Below, piece after piece: positions 43,471 to 51,865 of a stretch of DNA of 64,000 nucleotides; within the stretch, counting starts at the first letter, position 1, and each line of letters opens with the position of its first letter. Both the position numbers and the translations under genes were made by a program. Below the pieces are notes generated by a model. That model saw nothing but the letters and a program-made list of their open reading frames with translations, ran no database searches and was not told the origin of the DNA. Source of the stretch: DAIDKA01 sp963726995 (GTDB taxonomy: Bacteria > Pseudomonadota > Gammaproteobacteria > Steroidobacterales > Steroidobacteraceae); contig CAVSEP010000004.1 of assembly GCA_963726995.1 (NCBI GenBank), positions 310,001 through 374,000 of the forward strand, written 5' to 3'.

Positions 43471-45924
43471 ATGCGCAACTATCTGCTGGTGCTGCTCAGA
43501 ACCCTGCAGCGCGAGAAAGTCTACGCCGCAATCAATATCGCGGGGCTGTCACTGGGCGTGGCGTGCTGCCTGCTGCTGGGCCTGTTCCTGTGGAGTGAAC
43601 TGACCTATGACCGGCACTTCGCCAACCACGAGCGCATCTACCGCATCGAGAACGAATTCGACATCGCCGGCGCACACGATCGATTCTCGATCACCTCGCG
43701 GGCGCTGGGGCCCATGCTGATCGCCGACAATCCCATCATCAAGGCCTTCGTGCGATTCCAGAGCAATGGTTCCGGGATCGGCAACAGCGGGGGCGTGGCC
43801 ATCCATCACGGCACGGATACCTTCTACTGGGACAACTCCTACTACGTCGATGACAATGTGTTCGACGTGTTCTCGCACAAGATCATCGCCGGAGATCCCA
43901 ACACGGCGCTGAAGGATCCCTCGTCCGTTGCCATCAGTGAAACGGTGGCCCGGAAGTACTTTGGCAACGCCAATCCGGTCGGCGAGACACTCACGACGGA
44001 TGCCGGCCTGCCGGCCCGCGTGACGCTGGTGTTCGCCGATCTGCCGCCCAACACACATCTTAAGTACGATCTGCTCTTTTCGGGCAACGCCCCGTTCCTG
44101 CGTGACCCGGACAATCCGACCGTGCGGCGCCAGACGCTCTTTGGCGTCAATTCCTATACCTACCTGCTCATGGCGCCGGGATTTGATCCCAAGAGCTGGC
44201 CGCGCATCAGCGATGAGTTCTTCAAGCGCTACATGGCGGATACGGCCAAGACCATCAAGGCCACCTGGTCCAGCTGGGTGCAACCGCTGACGTCGGTTCA
44301 CCTGCATTCCACGGCGAACTACGATCGGCCCAATGGCAATCCGGTGTACCTGTATGGCTGTGCGGCGGTGGCGCTGTTCATCCTGGTGGTGGCCTGCATC
44401 AACTACATGAACCTCGCCACGGCCCGGGCGATGCGCCGCGCCCACTCGGTGGGCATCCGCAAGATACTGGGCGCCAGCCGCCTGTCCCTGGGGCTGCAGT
44501 TCCTGGGCGAGGCGGTGCTGTTTTCGCTGCTGGCGCTCATCATCGGCGTGGTGCTGGTGGAGGTCTCCTTGCGGCTGACCAATATCAATTCACTGCTGGG
44601 CCAGCAGGTCAGCCTGGACCTGGTGCACCATCCGGCGTTGATCGCAGCGCTGATCGGCTTCGGGCTGCTGATGGGGCTGCTGTCGGGATTCTACCCGGCC
44701 GTTTACCTGTCCTCCTGGGCGCCGCTGTCCGCGCTCACCAGCAAGCATGCGGCAGGCAAAGGCAACCTGCGGTTCCGTGAAGCACTGGTGCTGACGCAGT
44801 TCACGATTTCGGTGGCGGTGATCGCCTGCACCATCCTCATGGCAGCCCAGATGCGCTATGTCGCCGGCAAGTCCCTAGGCTTCCAGAAGGAGAACCAGGT
44901 GGTCGTCACACTGCGCGGGGTGGCCACCATCGACCGGATCAGCACCATTCGCACGGAGCTGGCCAAGAACGGCCATGTGCTGGGCACCGCCGAGGCCTCG
45001 ATCCTGATGGGGCAGACCCCCAGCATGAACGTCATGCAGCTGGAGAACAACGCCGGCGTGGTCACCCCGGTCACGAGTGCCAACGTCGCAATCGGCGAAG
45101 ACTTCGTGAACGTAATGGGACTGAAGATCGTGCAGGGGCGCGACTTCTCGAAACGACTGCTCACCGATGTGGGTACGAATGTCCTGGTGAACGAAGCCAT
45201 GGTCCGAAAAATGGGCTGGAGCGAGCCGCTGGGCAAGCGTGGTCAGATGGGCAACCAGAGCGGACACGTGGTCGGCGTCGTACAGGATTTCAATTTCAAG
45301 TCGCTGCACACCCTGGTCGAGCCGCTGCTGATGTTTCCGCTGGTGGACAATTTCGGGCAGGTGCCGGAGATATTCCGCCCCACCGTGCAGCGCCTGTTGG
45401 TCGTGAAGATCTCAGGCACCGAGGTGGACAAGACGCTCGCCTATATAGAAAGTGTGATGGCAAAGGCCGATCCCAAGCATCCATTCCAGTACCAGTTTCT
45501 CGATGACTCGCTGGATCAGCTGTATAAGTCCGAACACCAGCTCACGCGGCTGATCGGGATATTCTCGGTGATCTGCATCTTCATCGCCTGCCTGGGGCTG
45601 TTTGGACTCGCGTCCTTCACCACTGAGCAGCGCAGTCGCGAGATCGGCACCCGCAAGGTGCTGGGCGCTTCGGCCTGGCAGATCATCACCCTGCTGGCGC
45701 GCCGCATCCTGCTGCTGGTGGTGATCGCCTCGGTGCTGGCGGCCGTCATTTCCTACTTCGCCATCGATGAGTGGCTGACCGGATTCGCGTATCGGGCGGG
45801 AATCAATCCGCTGATATTCGTGCTCGCGGCCGTGGTGGCGGCCATCGTGGCATTCGTTACCGTGGCGCTGCAGTCGTACAAGACCGCCAGCGCCGATCCG
45901 GTAGATGCCCTGCGTCAGGTCTAG
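43471..45924 (+). CDS. Large MacB-like ABC permease (two FtsX domains)
   Basis: This 817-aa permease has an N-terminal helix (INIAGLSLGVACCLLLGLFL) and a periplasmic MacB_PCD-type domain with ANHERIYRIENEF. A first FtsX domain covers about 285-425, a second helix and periplasmic domain follow, and a C-terminal FtsX domain covers about 690-800. This architecture is that of the large permeases related to MacB found in Bacteroidetes and many proteobacteria. It begins 3 bases after the ATPase stop. With HlyD it forms a trans-envelope exporter whose cargo is unknown. The two secreted proteins encoded next are possible cargo or accessory proteins. Confidence 0.92.
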   Translation: MRNYLLVLLRTLQREKVYAAINIAGLSLGVACCLLLGLFLWSELTYDRHFANHERIYRIENEFDIAGAHDRFSITSRALGPMLIADNPIIKAFVRFQSNGSGIGNSGGVAIHHGTDTFYWDNSYYVDDNVFDVFSHKIIAGDPNTALKDPSSVAISETVARKYFGNANPVGETLTTDAGLPARVTLVFADLPPNTHLKYDLLFSGNAPFLRDPDNPTVRRQTLFGVNSYTYLLMAPGFDPKSWPRISDEFFKRYMADTAKTIKATWSSWVQPLTSVHLHSTANYDRPNGNPVYLYGCAAVALFILVVACINYMNLATARAMRRAHSVGIRKILGASRLSLGLQFLGEAVLFSLLALIIGVVLVEVSLRLTNINSLLGQQVSLDLVHHPALIAALIGFGLLMGLLSGFYPAVYLSSWAPLSALTSKHAAGKGNLRFREALVLTQFTISVAVIACTILMAAQMRYVAGKSLGFQKENQVVVTLRGVATIDRISTIRTELAKNGHVLGTAEASILMGQTPSMNVMQLENNAGVVTPVTSANVAIGEDFVNVMGLKIVQGRDFSKRLLTDVGTNVLVNEAMVRKMGWSEPLGKRGQMGNQSGHVVGVVQDFNFKSLHTLVEPLLMFPLVDNFGQVPEIFRPTVQRLLVVKISGTEVDKTLAYIESVMAKADPKHPFQYQFLDDSLDQLYKSEHQLTRLIGIFSVICIFIACLGLFGLASFTTEQRSREIGTRKVLGASAWQIITLLARRILLLVVIASVLAAVISYFAIDEWLTGFAYRAGINPLIFVLAAVVAAIVAFVTVALQSYKTASADPVDALRQV

Positions 45925-45956
45925 ACCTGAGGAACTGCGTTCATAGGAGTTTTGCA

Positions 45957-47030
45957 ATGAAGATGCGCTCAAGATTCTTCGCGCTGCTGGCGGCGGTGCT
46001 GTTGACCGGTGTGGCCCTGGCGCAGCAGCCGGCGGCCGCGCCGCAGGACCTTGCGGGTACCTGGCAGGGCAAGCTGCAGGTGGACCCAAAGACGGCCATG
46101 ACCATCCGGTTCACCTTCACGAAGAAACCCGACGGCAGCTATGCGGCCGTCCTGAACTCGCCGGACAACGCCAGCATCAAGGATGTGGCGGCAGACTCGG
46201 TGCTGTGGAAGGCCGGGGCCTTGAGTCTTCAGGTCCCCTCGCTCAGCGGGTCATTCGCCGGCACGCTCGGCGCGGGTGCGATCAGTGGCCAGTGGAAGCA
46301 GCCCGGGGGTGCACTGCCTCTGGTGCTGGCCCGCTATGAGAAGGCGCAGATTTCCAAGGCGGCCACCAGCATTCTGGTCGGCAGCTGGAACGGCCCCTTG
46401 GGCACGCCGCAGCCCAGCCTGACGTTCCTGATCGACTTCAAGCTCGATGACAAGGGTCAGCTGCAGGGCAGCCTGAAGTTCGCCGAACAGAATGTACCGG
46501 TACCGCCGTTTTCGGATATCGAGTTTGCCGACAACAAGCTGACCGCAAACATCCAGATGCCGAACGGCATTCCGGGGCAGTACTCGGCGACCTATGCCAA
46601 CGGCGTGCTCACCGGCGTGTGGCGCGCAGGAAATCCGCTGCAGCCGCCGGCGGGCGTGCCGCTGGTGCTGAAGAAGGGCACCTTCGTTCCCGTCGTGCAT
46701 GTCCTTAAATTGAGCGCGGAAAGCTTCGGCCAGCTCGCCGGCACCTGGAATGGTGATTTGCAGGCGACCGGGCCGCAGGGCCCGGTGACGATTCCGCTGG
46801 TGCTGCGATTCGAGACCAACAAGAATGCCGACATGGTGGCATTCATCGACAGTCCGAAGCAGAACGCCATGAATCTGCCGGTGCTGGAGGCCACCCTGGC
46901 CGCGGGGAAGCTGATGATCAAGGTCGGCCTGGTCAACGGCGAGTATGACGCGACGCTGTCCGGCAATTCCCTGACCGGTGAGTGGAAGCAGGGGCCTGGT
47001 GTCTTGCCGTTGACGATGACCCGGAAATAA
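45957..47030 (+). CDS. Secreted protein with three tandem beta-rich domains (paralogue 1)
   Basis: This 357-aa protein has a signal peptide ending near ALAQ (residues 1-23). Three related units follow at about 32-127, 140-240 and 260-357. Each starts with [LV]-x-G-[ST]-W-[QN]-G and ends with a GxWKQ-G-x-LPL or GVWRAGNPLQPPAGVPL block. The repeat looks like a small beta-barrel unit of lipocalin size, also seen attached to some hydrolases. Function is unknown. AGGAG precedes ATG 45957 by 8 bases. It directly follows the exporter operon by 32 bases and has a paralogue next door. Confidence 0.82.
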   Translation: MKMRSRFFALLAAVLLTGVALAQQPAAAPQDLAGTWQGKLQVDPKTAMTIRFTFTKKPDGSYAAVLNSPDNASIKDVAADSVLWKAGALSLQVPSLSGSFAGTLGAGAISGQWKQPGGALPLVLARYEKAQISKAATSILVGSWNGPLGTPQPSLTFLIDFKLDDKGQLQGSLKFAEQNVPVPPFSDIEFADNKLTANIQMPNGIPGQYSATYANGVLTGVWRAGNPLQPPAGVPLVLKKGTFVPVVHVLKLSAESFGQLAGTWNGDLQATGPQGPVTIPLVLRFETNKNADMVAFIDSPKQNAMNLPVLEATLAAGKLMIKVGLVNGEYDATLSGNSLTGEWKQGPGVLPLTMTRK

Positions 47031-47057
47031 TCAAAGTTCCCGACGGAGGGATGTCAC

Positions 47058-48113
47058 ATGAGAATCCGAAATTGTCTGGCGGCCCTGGCGGCGATGTTCT
47101 GCCTGGCCGGGTGGGCCGCAACGCCTGCCTGGTCCCAGGAGCTTGCGGGCACCTGGCAGGGCAAGCTGCAGGTGGACCCGAAGACCGTCATGACCATTCA
47201 GTTCACCTTCGCGAAGAAGGCCGACGGCAGCTACTCCGCCGTGCTGAATTCGCCGGACAATGGTGCCCTGAAGAACGTCTCGGCGGACTCGGTGTCCTTG
47301 AAGGCCGGCGCGGTCAGCGTGCAGGTGGCCGCGCTCAGCGGCGGCTTCGACGGCACCCTCAGCGCCGGAAGCATCAGCGGGCACTGGAAGCAGCCCGGCG
47401 GCACGCTGCCTCTGGTTCTCAGTCCCTACCAGCGGCCGGTGTTCTCGAAGGCGGCCCTGGATACTCTCGTTGGCTCTTGGAACGGCCCGATATCGGCAGG
47501 CGGCAACAGCATGACCTTCGTGGCGCAGTTCAAGGTCGACGACAAGGGTGCCCTGCAGGGAACCCTCGCCGTTCCCGAGCAGGGAGGCAGGCCGCTGGAC
47601 ATGGCCGATATCCAGTTTGCCGACAGCAAGCTCACCTTCAAGATTCCGATCGTCTCGGGCGAGTTCAACGGGGCGCTTGCCAATGGCGCGTTCAACGGCC
47701 TATGGCGCCAGGGCAATCCCCTGCAGCCCCCGGAAGGCGTTCCGGTGGTGCTGAAGAAGGGAGAATTCGTCGCGAAGGTCCAGGTGCTGAAATTGAGCGC
47801 CGAATCCTTCGGCAAGCTGGCCGGATCCTGGACGGGAGAGCTCAACGTGCCGGGTCCGAACGGTGAAGTGGTCATCCCGGTCGTGTTGCGCTTCGAGACC
47901 AACCAGCAAGCCGCCATGGTCGGTTTCTGGGATGTGCCCAGCCAGGGCGCCAAAGGCATTCCCGTCTCTGAGGCCAGCCTTGAGGCGGGTAAGTTGGTGA
48001 TCAAGGTACCCGCCCTGAACAGCGAGTATGATGCGAATCTCTCCGGCAATACCCTAAGCGGGCAGATGTCACAGGGGCCGGGCAGCTATGCCCTGACCCT
48101 GACGAGAAAGTAG
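47058..48113 (+). CDS. Secreted protein with three tandem beta-rich domains (paralogue 2)
   Basis: This 351-aa protein has a signal peptide ending near AWSQ (residues 1-27). The three units are at about 29-124, 137-237 and 254-351. It has the same architecture as the preceding gene, with which it shares long identical blocks such as AGTWQGKLQVDPKT and VLNSPDN. The units align one-to-one between the two proteins, so the three-domain gene was duplicated as a whole. GGAGGG is close before ATG 47058. The pair is 27 bases apart and probably co-transcribed with the exporter. Confidence 0.82.
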   Translation: MRIRNCLAALAAMFCLAGWAATPAWSQELAGTWQGKLQVDPKTVMTIQFTFAKKADGSYSAVLNSPDNGALKNVSADSVSLKAGAVSVQVAALSGGFDGTLSAGSISGHWKQPGGTLPLVLSPYQRPVFSKAALDTLVGSWNGPISAGGNSMTFVAQFKVDDKGALQGTLAVPEQGGRPLDMADIQFADSKLTFKIPIVSGEFNGALANGAFNGLWRQGNPLQPPEGVPVVLKKGEFVAKVQVLKLSAESFGKLAGSWTGELNVPGPNGEVVIPVVLRFETNQQAAMVGFWDVPSQGAKGIPVSEASLEAGKLVIKVPALNSEYDANLSGNTLSGQMSQGPGSYALTLTRK

Positions 48114-48154
48114 GCGCACAGCCCGGCCCGCAAGCACGCGGACGGGGAGGGGCG

Positions 48155-49633
48155 ATGCGGGTACATCGATTCGTTTCGAGCATGACCCTTGCATTGCTGA
48201 CCTGTTCGATGGGGTGGCCCTTCGAAGCGGGGGCCGACGACTACTCCGATGCTCTGATGAGAAGCGAGTTCCTGTTGAAGAACGCGCAGCTTCAACTCTG
48301 CTTTGATCTGCAGCAGTCGGCGCCGAAGCGGCTTGCGTCCTGTACGTGGATCTTGGACCGGGAGACGCTGCAGAACGACCAGTACCGGATGGTCTACGTG
48401 GCGCGGGCACAGGTCTACCAACAAAGCGGCGATGATCGCGCGGCCTTGCACGATCTGAATGCCGCGGTGAAGGTCGATCCCAGGAGCCTGCAGGCCCGGA
48501 TCGCGCGCGGCACCTATTTCGCATCCAAGGCGGACTTTGCGGCTGCCATGGCAGACTTCAACGCCGCGGTGGCCGATCATCCCAAGGATGCCGTCGCTTA
48601 CAACAGCCGCGGAGCTGGGCTGCATACCTTGGGCAAGGATGCGGAGGCGATTGCGGACTTCAGCCGCGCGATCGCACTCGATCGCCATGACCTGAAGGCG
48701 TATTCGAATCGCGCCACCGCGGCAGTTGCGGCGGGGCAGCTGGACCTGGCCATCGCGGACCTCTCCGAGGTACTGAGGGTCAAGCCCGACAATGGCATGG
48801 CCTTCTATAACCGGGGTACGGCCTACGATCTGCATGGAGAGACCGACAAGGCCCTGGAGGACTACCGCAACGCCGTGCGTCTGCAGCCAAGGTATGCCCC
48901 GGCACTCGCGGCGCTCGGGCGGCTGCTCAGGAGCAAGGATCCGGACGCCGCCGTTCACGAATTGAGCGAGGCCATCAGGCTTGACCCGCGCTCTCCGGCA
49001 CTCAGGAGCCGTGCCATCCTCTACCTGTCGATGGGTCGACTCGACACGGCAATCTTGGATTTCGACCAGGTCATCGCCAATGATGGCTCCGATGCCATCG
49101 CCTACCTCGATCGTGGCGTGGCCAACGAGAAACTGGGCCGGCTGAACGACGCCATCCGCGACTTCTCCCGCAGCTACGAATTGAGCCCCACGGTGGCCGT
49201 GCAGGTGAATCGCGGTAATGCCTACGCTCAGCTGGAGCAGCCGCAGAAGGCCTTGCTGGATTTCAACGCGGCACTGGTCACAGAGCCGAAGAATCCTCTG
49301 GCCCTGATCGGCAGGGCCAACGCGCACTATGCGCAGCAGCTGAGGGCGGAAAGTCTTGAAGACTACACGCGGGTCATCGAAGTGGATCCGAACAATGCCA
49401 TCGCCTATTTCAAGCGCGGCAATGTGCACCTTGACCTGCAGGAATTTGCCGCGGCCTTCAGCGACTATTCGAGCAGCCTCAAGCTCGCTCCGGACCAGGC
49501 CGTGGTGCTCTATAACCGGTCGATTGTCGCAGCCCGCCTGGGGCGCCGCAAAGAGTCTGCCGAGGACCGCCGTCGGGCGCTTGGGCTGGATCCGGAACTG
49601 GGCCACGGTGAAGCGCTCTCGCGGGGGAAATGA
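48155..49633 (+). CDS. Exported tetratricopeptide-repeat protein
   Basis: This 492-aa protein has a signal peptide (residues about 1-27) and about ten consecutive TPR units from residue 75 to 480, recognisable by the repeating pattern of AxxNRGxAY, AxxDFxxAIxLDP. It has no catalytic motif. TPR proteins of this kind act as periplasmic or envelope scaffolds. It follows the second triple-domain gene by 41 bases with GGGGAGG before ATG 48155, and is likely the last gene of the export operon. It converges on the small membrane protein at 49640. Confidence 0.85.
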   Translation: MRVHRFVSSMTLALLTCSMGWPFEAGADDYSDALMRSEFLLKNAQLQLCFDLQQSAPKRLASCTWILDRETLQNDQYRMVYVARAQVYQQSGDDRAALHDLNAAVKVDPRSLQARIARGTYFASKADFAAAMADFNAAVADHPKDAVAYNSRGAGLHTLGKDAEAIADFSRAIALDRHDLKAYSNRATAAVAAGQLDLAIADLSEVLRVKPDNGMAFYNRGTAYDLHGETDKALEDYRNAVRLQPRYAPALAALGRLLRSKDPDAAVHELSEAIRLDPRSPALRSRAILYLSMGRLDTAILDFDQVIANDGSDAIAYLDRGVANEKLGRLNDAIRDFSRSYELSPTVAVQVNRGNAYAQLEQPQKALLDFNAALVTEPKNPLALIGRANAHYAQQLRAESLEDYTRVIEVDPNNAIAYFKRGNVHLDLQEFAAAFSDYSSSLKLAPDQAVVLYNRSIVAARLGRRKESAEDRRRALGLDPELGHGEALSRGK

Positions 49634-49639
49634 ACGGCG

Positions 49640-49855
49640 CTAAGCGCGCGGGCGGGTGTTGCTCCAGACCACCTGAGCGATGCCCACCACTGCCAGGATG
49701 GCCCCGTACAGCGTCCAGTGCAGGTCACCGACCATGAAGCCCACGCGGAAGGCGAGATTCAGACCCTGCAGCATCCACACCGCGCCCGCGGCCACCATCG
49801 CGAGGCCGATCAGGCTGCTCACGATGCGCATGATGATGTTGAAGGCTTGACGCAT
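49640..49855 (-). CDS. Small two-helix membrane protein
   Basis: From ATG 49855 (MRQAFNIIMRIVSSLIGLAM) a 71-aa protein is encoded, with two transmembrane helices (about 8-30 and 42-62) and a short basic tail. The frame is open further upstream, but the extra N-terminus is polar and unlike a protein start. It belongs to a widespread type of tiny inner-membrane proteins of unknown function. It is convergent with the TPR gene (6-base gap). Confidence 0.68.
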   Translation of the reverse strand: MRQAFNIIMRIVSSLIGLAMVAAGAVWMLQGLNLAFRVGFMVGDLHWTLYGAILAVVGIAQVVWSNTRPRA

Positions 49856-49947
49856 AGGCTTTCGACTCCCCGCTGGCTCGATCGCGACCGTATCACATCG
49901 GCCTGGCGGTGATCTTTCCCGGAGTTTTGCGTTCGGCCGATTCATAT

Positions 49948-49968
49948 GCTACTTTGTGTAGCACTACA
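49948..49968. promoter_or_regulatory. Double palindromic operator for BlaI-type repressor
   Basis: Two overlapping inverted repeats are present: GCTAC-TTTGT-GTAGC (49948-49962) and TGTAG-CA-CTACA (49957-49968). BlaI/MecI-type repressors bind dyads built on the same TGTA/CTACA cores. The site ends 15 bases before the repressor gene start, so the repressor should control its own operon. Confidence 0.68.
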
Positions 49969-49983
49969 GGATGTCGCAGTTAT

Positions 49984-50364
49984 ATGAAGCAGATTCCGAC
50001 GGATCTGGGTGAGCTTGAGCGCGAGGTGCTGGAGTTGGTCTGGCGGTTGGGACAGACCACGGCCGAACAGATCCGCCAGGCGCTGAAACGGTCGCTGAAG
50101 GAATCCACCGTGCGCACGGTGTTGAGCCGCCTGGAGCAGAAGGGCTTTCTGGTGCATGAGGTGGAGCAGCGAACCTTCATCTATCGGGCCGCGACCCCGC
50201 GTGCTGATGTTACCTCGCGTGCCGTGCAGCGCATCGCCGATTGGTTCTGCAAGGGATCGGTCGATGAGGTGCTGCTGGGCATGGTGGAAGCAAAGGTCAT
50301 CGACCAGCGGGATCTGCAGCGCCTTATCGCCAAGATCGAGAAACTTAAGACGGGGGACAAGTAA
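49984..50364 (+). CDS. BlaI/MecI/CopY-family transcriptional repressor
   Basis: This 126-aa winged-helix repressor has LTDLG-type start MKQIPTDLGELEREVLELVW, then the recognition helix region STVRTVLSRLEQKGFL near residues 40-55 and the C-terminal dimerisation helices. ATG 49984 is chosen because upstream sequence holds the operator and does not resemble protein. The stop overlaps the start of the BlaR1-type gene. In relatives, cleavage of the repressor after signal transduction by the BlaR1-like protease relieves repression. Confidence 0.92.
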   Translation: MKQIPTDLGELEREVLELVWRLGQTTAEQIRQALKRSLKESTVRTVLSRLEQKGFLVHEVEQRTFIYRAATPRADVTSRAVQRIADWFCKGSVDEVLLGMVEAKVIDQRDLQRLIAKIEKLKTGDK

Positions 50365-51533
50365 TGCTCGCACTGCTCGTGGAAAGTGCCCTGCGGTCTA
50401 TGTCGCTGTTTGTCATCGTCTGGCTGCTGCTCAAGGCGGTTCGGTTGAGCGATCTGCGCGTCGAGAAACGTATCTGGACCGGGGTGGTTCTGGTCTCACT
50501 AGTCATGCCGCTGTTGATTCAAACCCTTGCTTTACCGATTCCCGCGCCGCCGTTGCCCCTGCGGGGCGTGGGCAGGCTTGAGATCTTGATTGCGGCGCAA
50601 TCCGGCCCGCACGTGCTCGTGCAGCTCGCGCGGGATTCCTACCTGCTGGTCGCCACCGTCCTGCTCGCGCGCCTGGCGATGGGCATGTGGGCGGCGGCCC
50701 GCCTGCGGCACATGGCGCGGCGCCTATCCGTGAATTTGGCTGGGCCTGTCGATGTGCGCAGTAGCTCGAACCTTCGGGCGCCATCGTCTTTCGGATCCAC
50801 CATCCTGTTGCCGGTCGGATGGGAATCGTGGGATGCGCGCAAATTGGCCGCGGTGCTTGCGCACGAGCGCGCTCACATCCGTGAGCATGATTGCTGGCGA
50901 ATCTGGCTGGCGTCGTTCTATGGTGCGCTCTTTTGGTTCAATCCTTGCGCGTTCTGGCTGCGCCGTCGTCTGATCCTGCTAGCTGAATTGACCAGCGACG
51001 AAACGGCTATTGCCGAGGTGGGCAATCGCCTTGGGTACGCAGAAATGCTGATCAACTTGGCGGCTGACGCTCAAATGACCACGGTGACGATGGGTATGGC
51101 GTCCCCCTCAACTCTGACACCCCGCCTCAAACGACTATTGGAGAGTGACATGTCGCCGACGAACTTGCGTCCTTCCCGAAAAGTGCTGCTGATGAGCGCA
51201 GTGATTCTCACCGCGGCGAGCGCAGCCTGCGCCGCGACTGCGCCATTGGTGCTGACCGAGGCGCAGGACCCGGCCGTGAATTGGGTCGCCGGCGAACCGC
51301 TGAGCAACTTCTATCCGAAGGCGCTGCAGAAGCAGGGTGTACAGGGCCAAGTCGTCTGCCGCGTTACCATCGACGCGACCGGGCGGGTGACAAAAGTCGT
51401 TGCGGTGAAGGCGGATCAGTCCCATCCCGAACTGACGGTCGCCGCCGTGAACGCAGTGAAAACCTTTCGTTTCAACAACACCCTTGTACGGCCCGTCATC
51501 AAGACCATGGCCGTGAAGTTCGTTCTGACCTGA
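50364..51533 (+). CDS. BlaR1-type M56 metallopeptidase with TonB-like C-terminus
   Basis: This 389-aa membrane protein has four likely helices (residues 7-25, 38-58, 93-112 and 180-198). The zinc protease motif HERAH is at 167-171, with SDETAI near 211-216. After a helix near 275-295, residues about 305-389 form a TonB C-terminal-like domain (YPKALQKQGVQGQVVCRVTI, then VTKVVAV). No penicillin-binding sensor domain is present. The TonB-type domain probably replaces it. The ATG overlaps the repressor stop (TAATG). The target genes besides its own operon are not visible here, and no beta-lactamase gene is adjacent. Confidence 0.9.
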   Translation: MLALLVESALRSMSLFVIVWLLLKAVRLSDLRVEKRIWTGVVLVSLVMPLLIQTLALPIPAPPLPLRGVGRLEILIAAQSGPHVLVQLARDSYLLVATVLLARLAMGMWAAARLRHMARRLSVNLAGPVDVRSSSNLRAPSSFGSTILLPVGWESWDARKLAAVLAHERAHIREHDCWRIWLASFYGALFWFNPCAFWLRRRLILLAELTSDETAIAEVGNRLGYAEMLINLAADAQMTTVTMGMASPSTLTPRLKRLLESDMSPTNLRPSRKVLLMSAVILTAASAACAATAPLVLTEAQDPAVNWVAGEPLSNFYPKALQKQGVQGQVVCRVTIDATGRVTKVVAVKADQSHPELTVAAVNAVKTFRFNNTLVRPVIKTMAVKFVLT

Positions 51534-51865
51534 GCTTCCAACTTCGCAACGTGCAGGGCCGGGTCCGGCTCAACCCTTGGAGCCGGGTGATGGGGCGGGC
51601 AACGGGGCCTCCTGCTGCGATCTTGGCGCGGTCCGTCTTGCCAGATCCGGCACGTGCGCGCCTTTGAGGAACCGCTCCGTTCCTCCCGAAAGCGGCGCGC
51701 GGGGTCGTAGTCCGTCTCGCCTTGAACCTTCGATGCAGGATTCATCTGCGCAGGTCGTGTAGGACTGGACCTGCCGCAGATTCGGCATCGCCACATATCT
51801 TTGCTGCAAAGCTCCGTGACCTAATCGCGAGCGAGCTTCACAGGAGTCCTGCCGCAACGCGAACC
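51534..51865. other. Intergenic region with two perfect hairpins
   Basis: There is no gene in these 332 bases. Two perfect 7-bp hairpins are seen: CCGGCTC (51565-51571) with GAGCCGG (51580-51586), and GAGGAAC (51666-51672) with GTTCCTC (51679-51685). Neither is followed by a run of T, so they are not textbook terminators, but the first may still end the repressor operon. The promoter of the AI-2E-like transporter must lie to the right. Confidence 0.45.

Noticed and set aside
48086..49606. 506-codon minus-strand frame
   Set aside because: It is antisense to the TPR protein, whose repeats are regular. The frame arises from codon bias.
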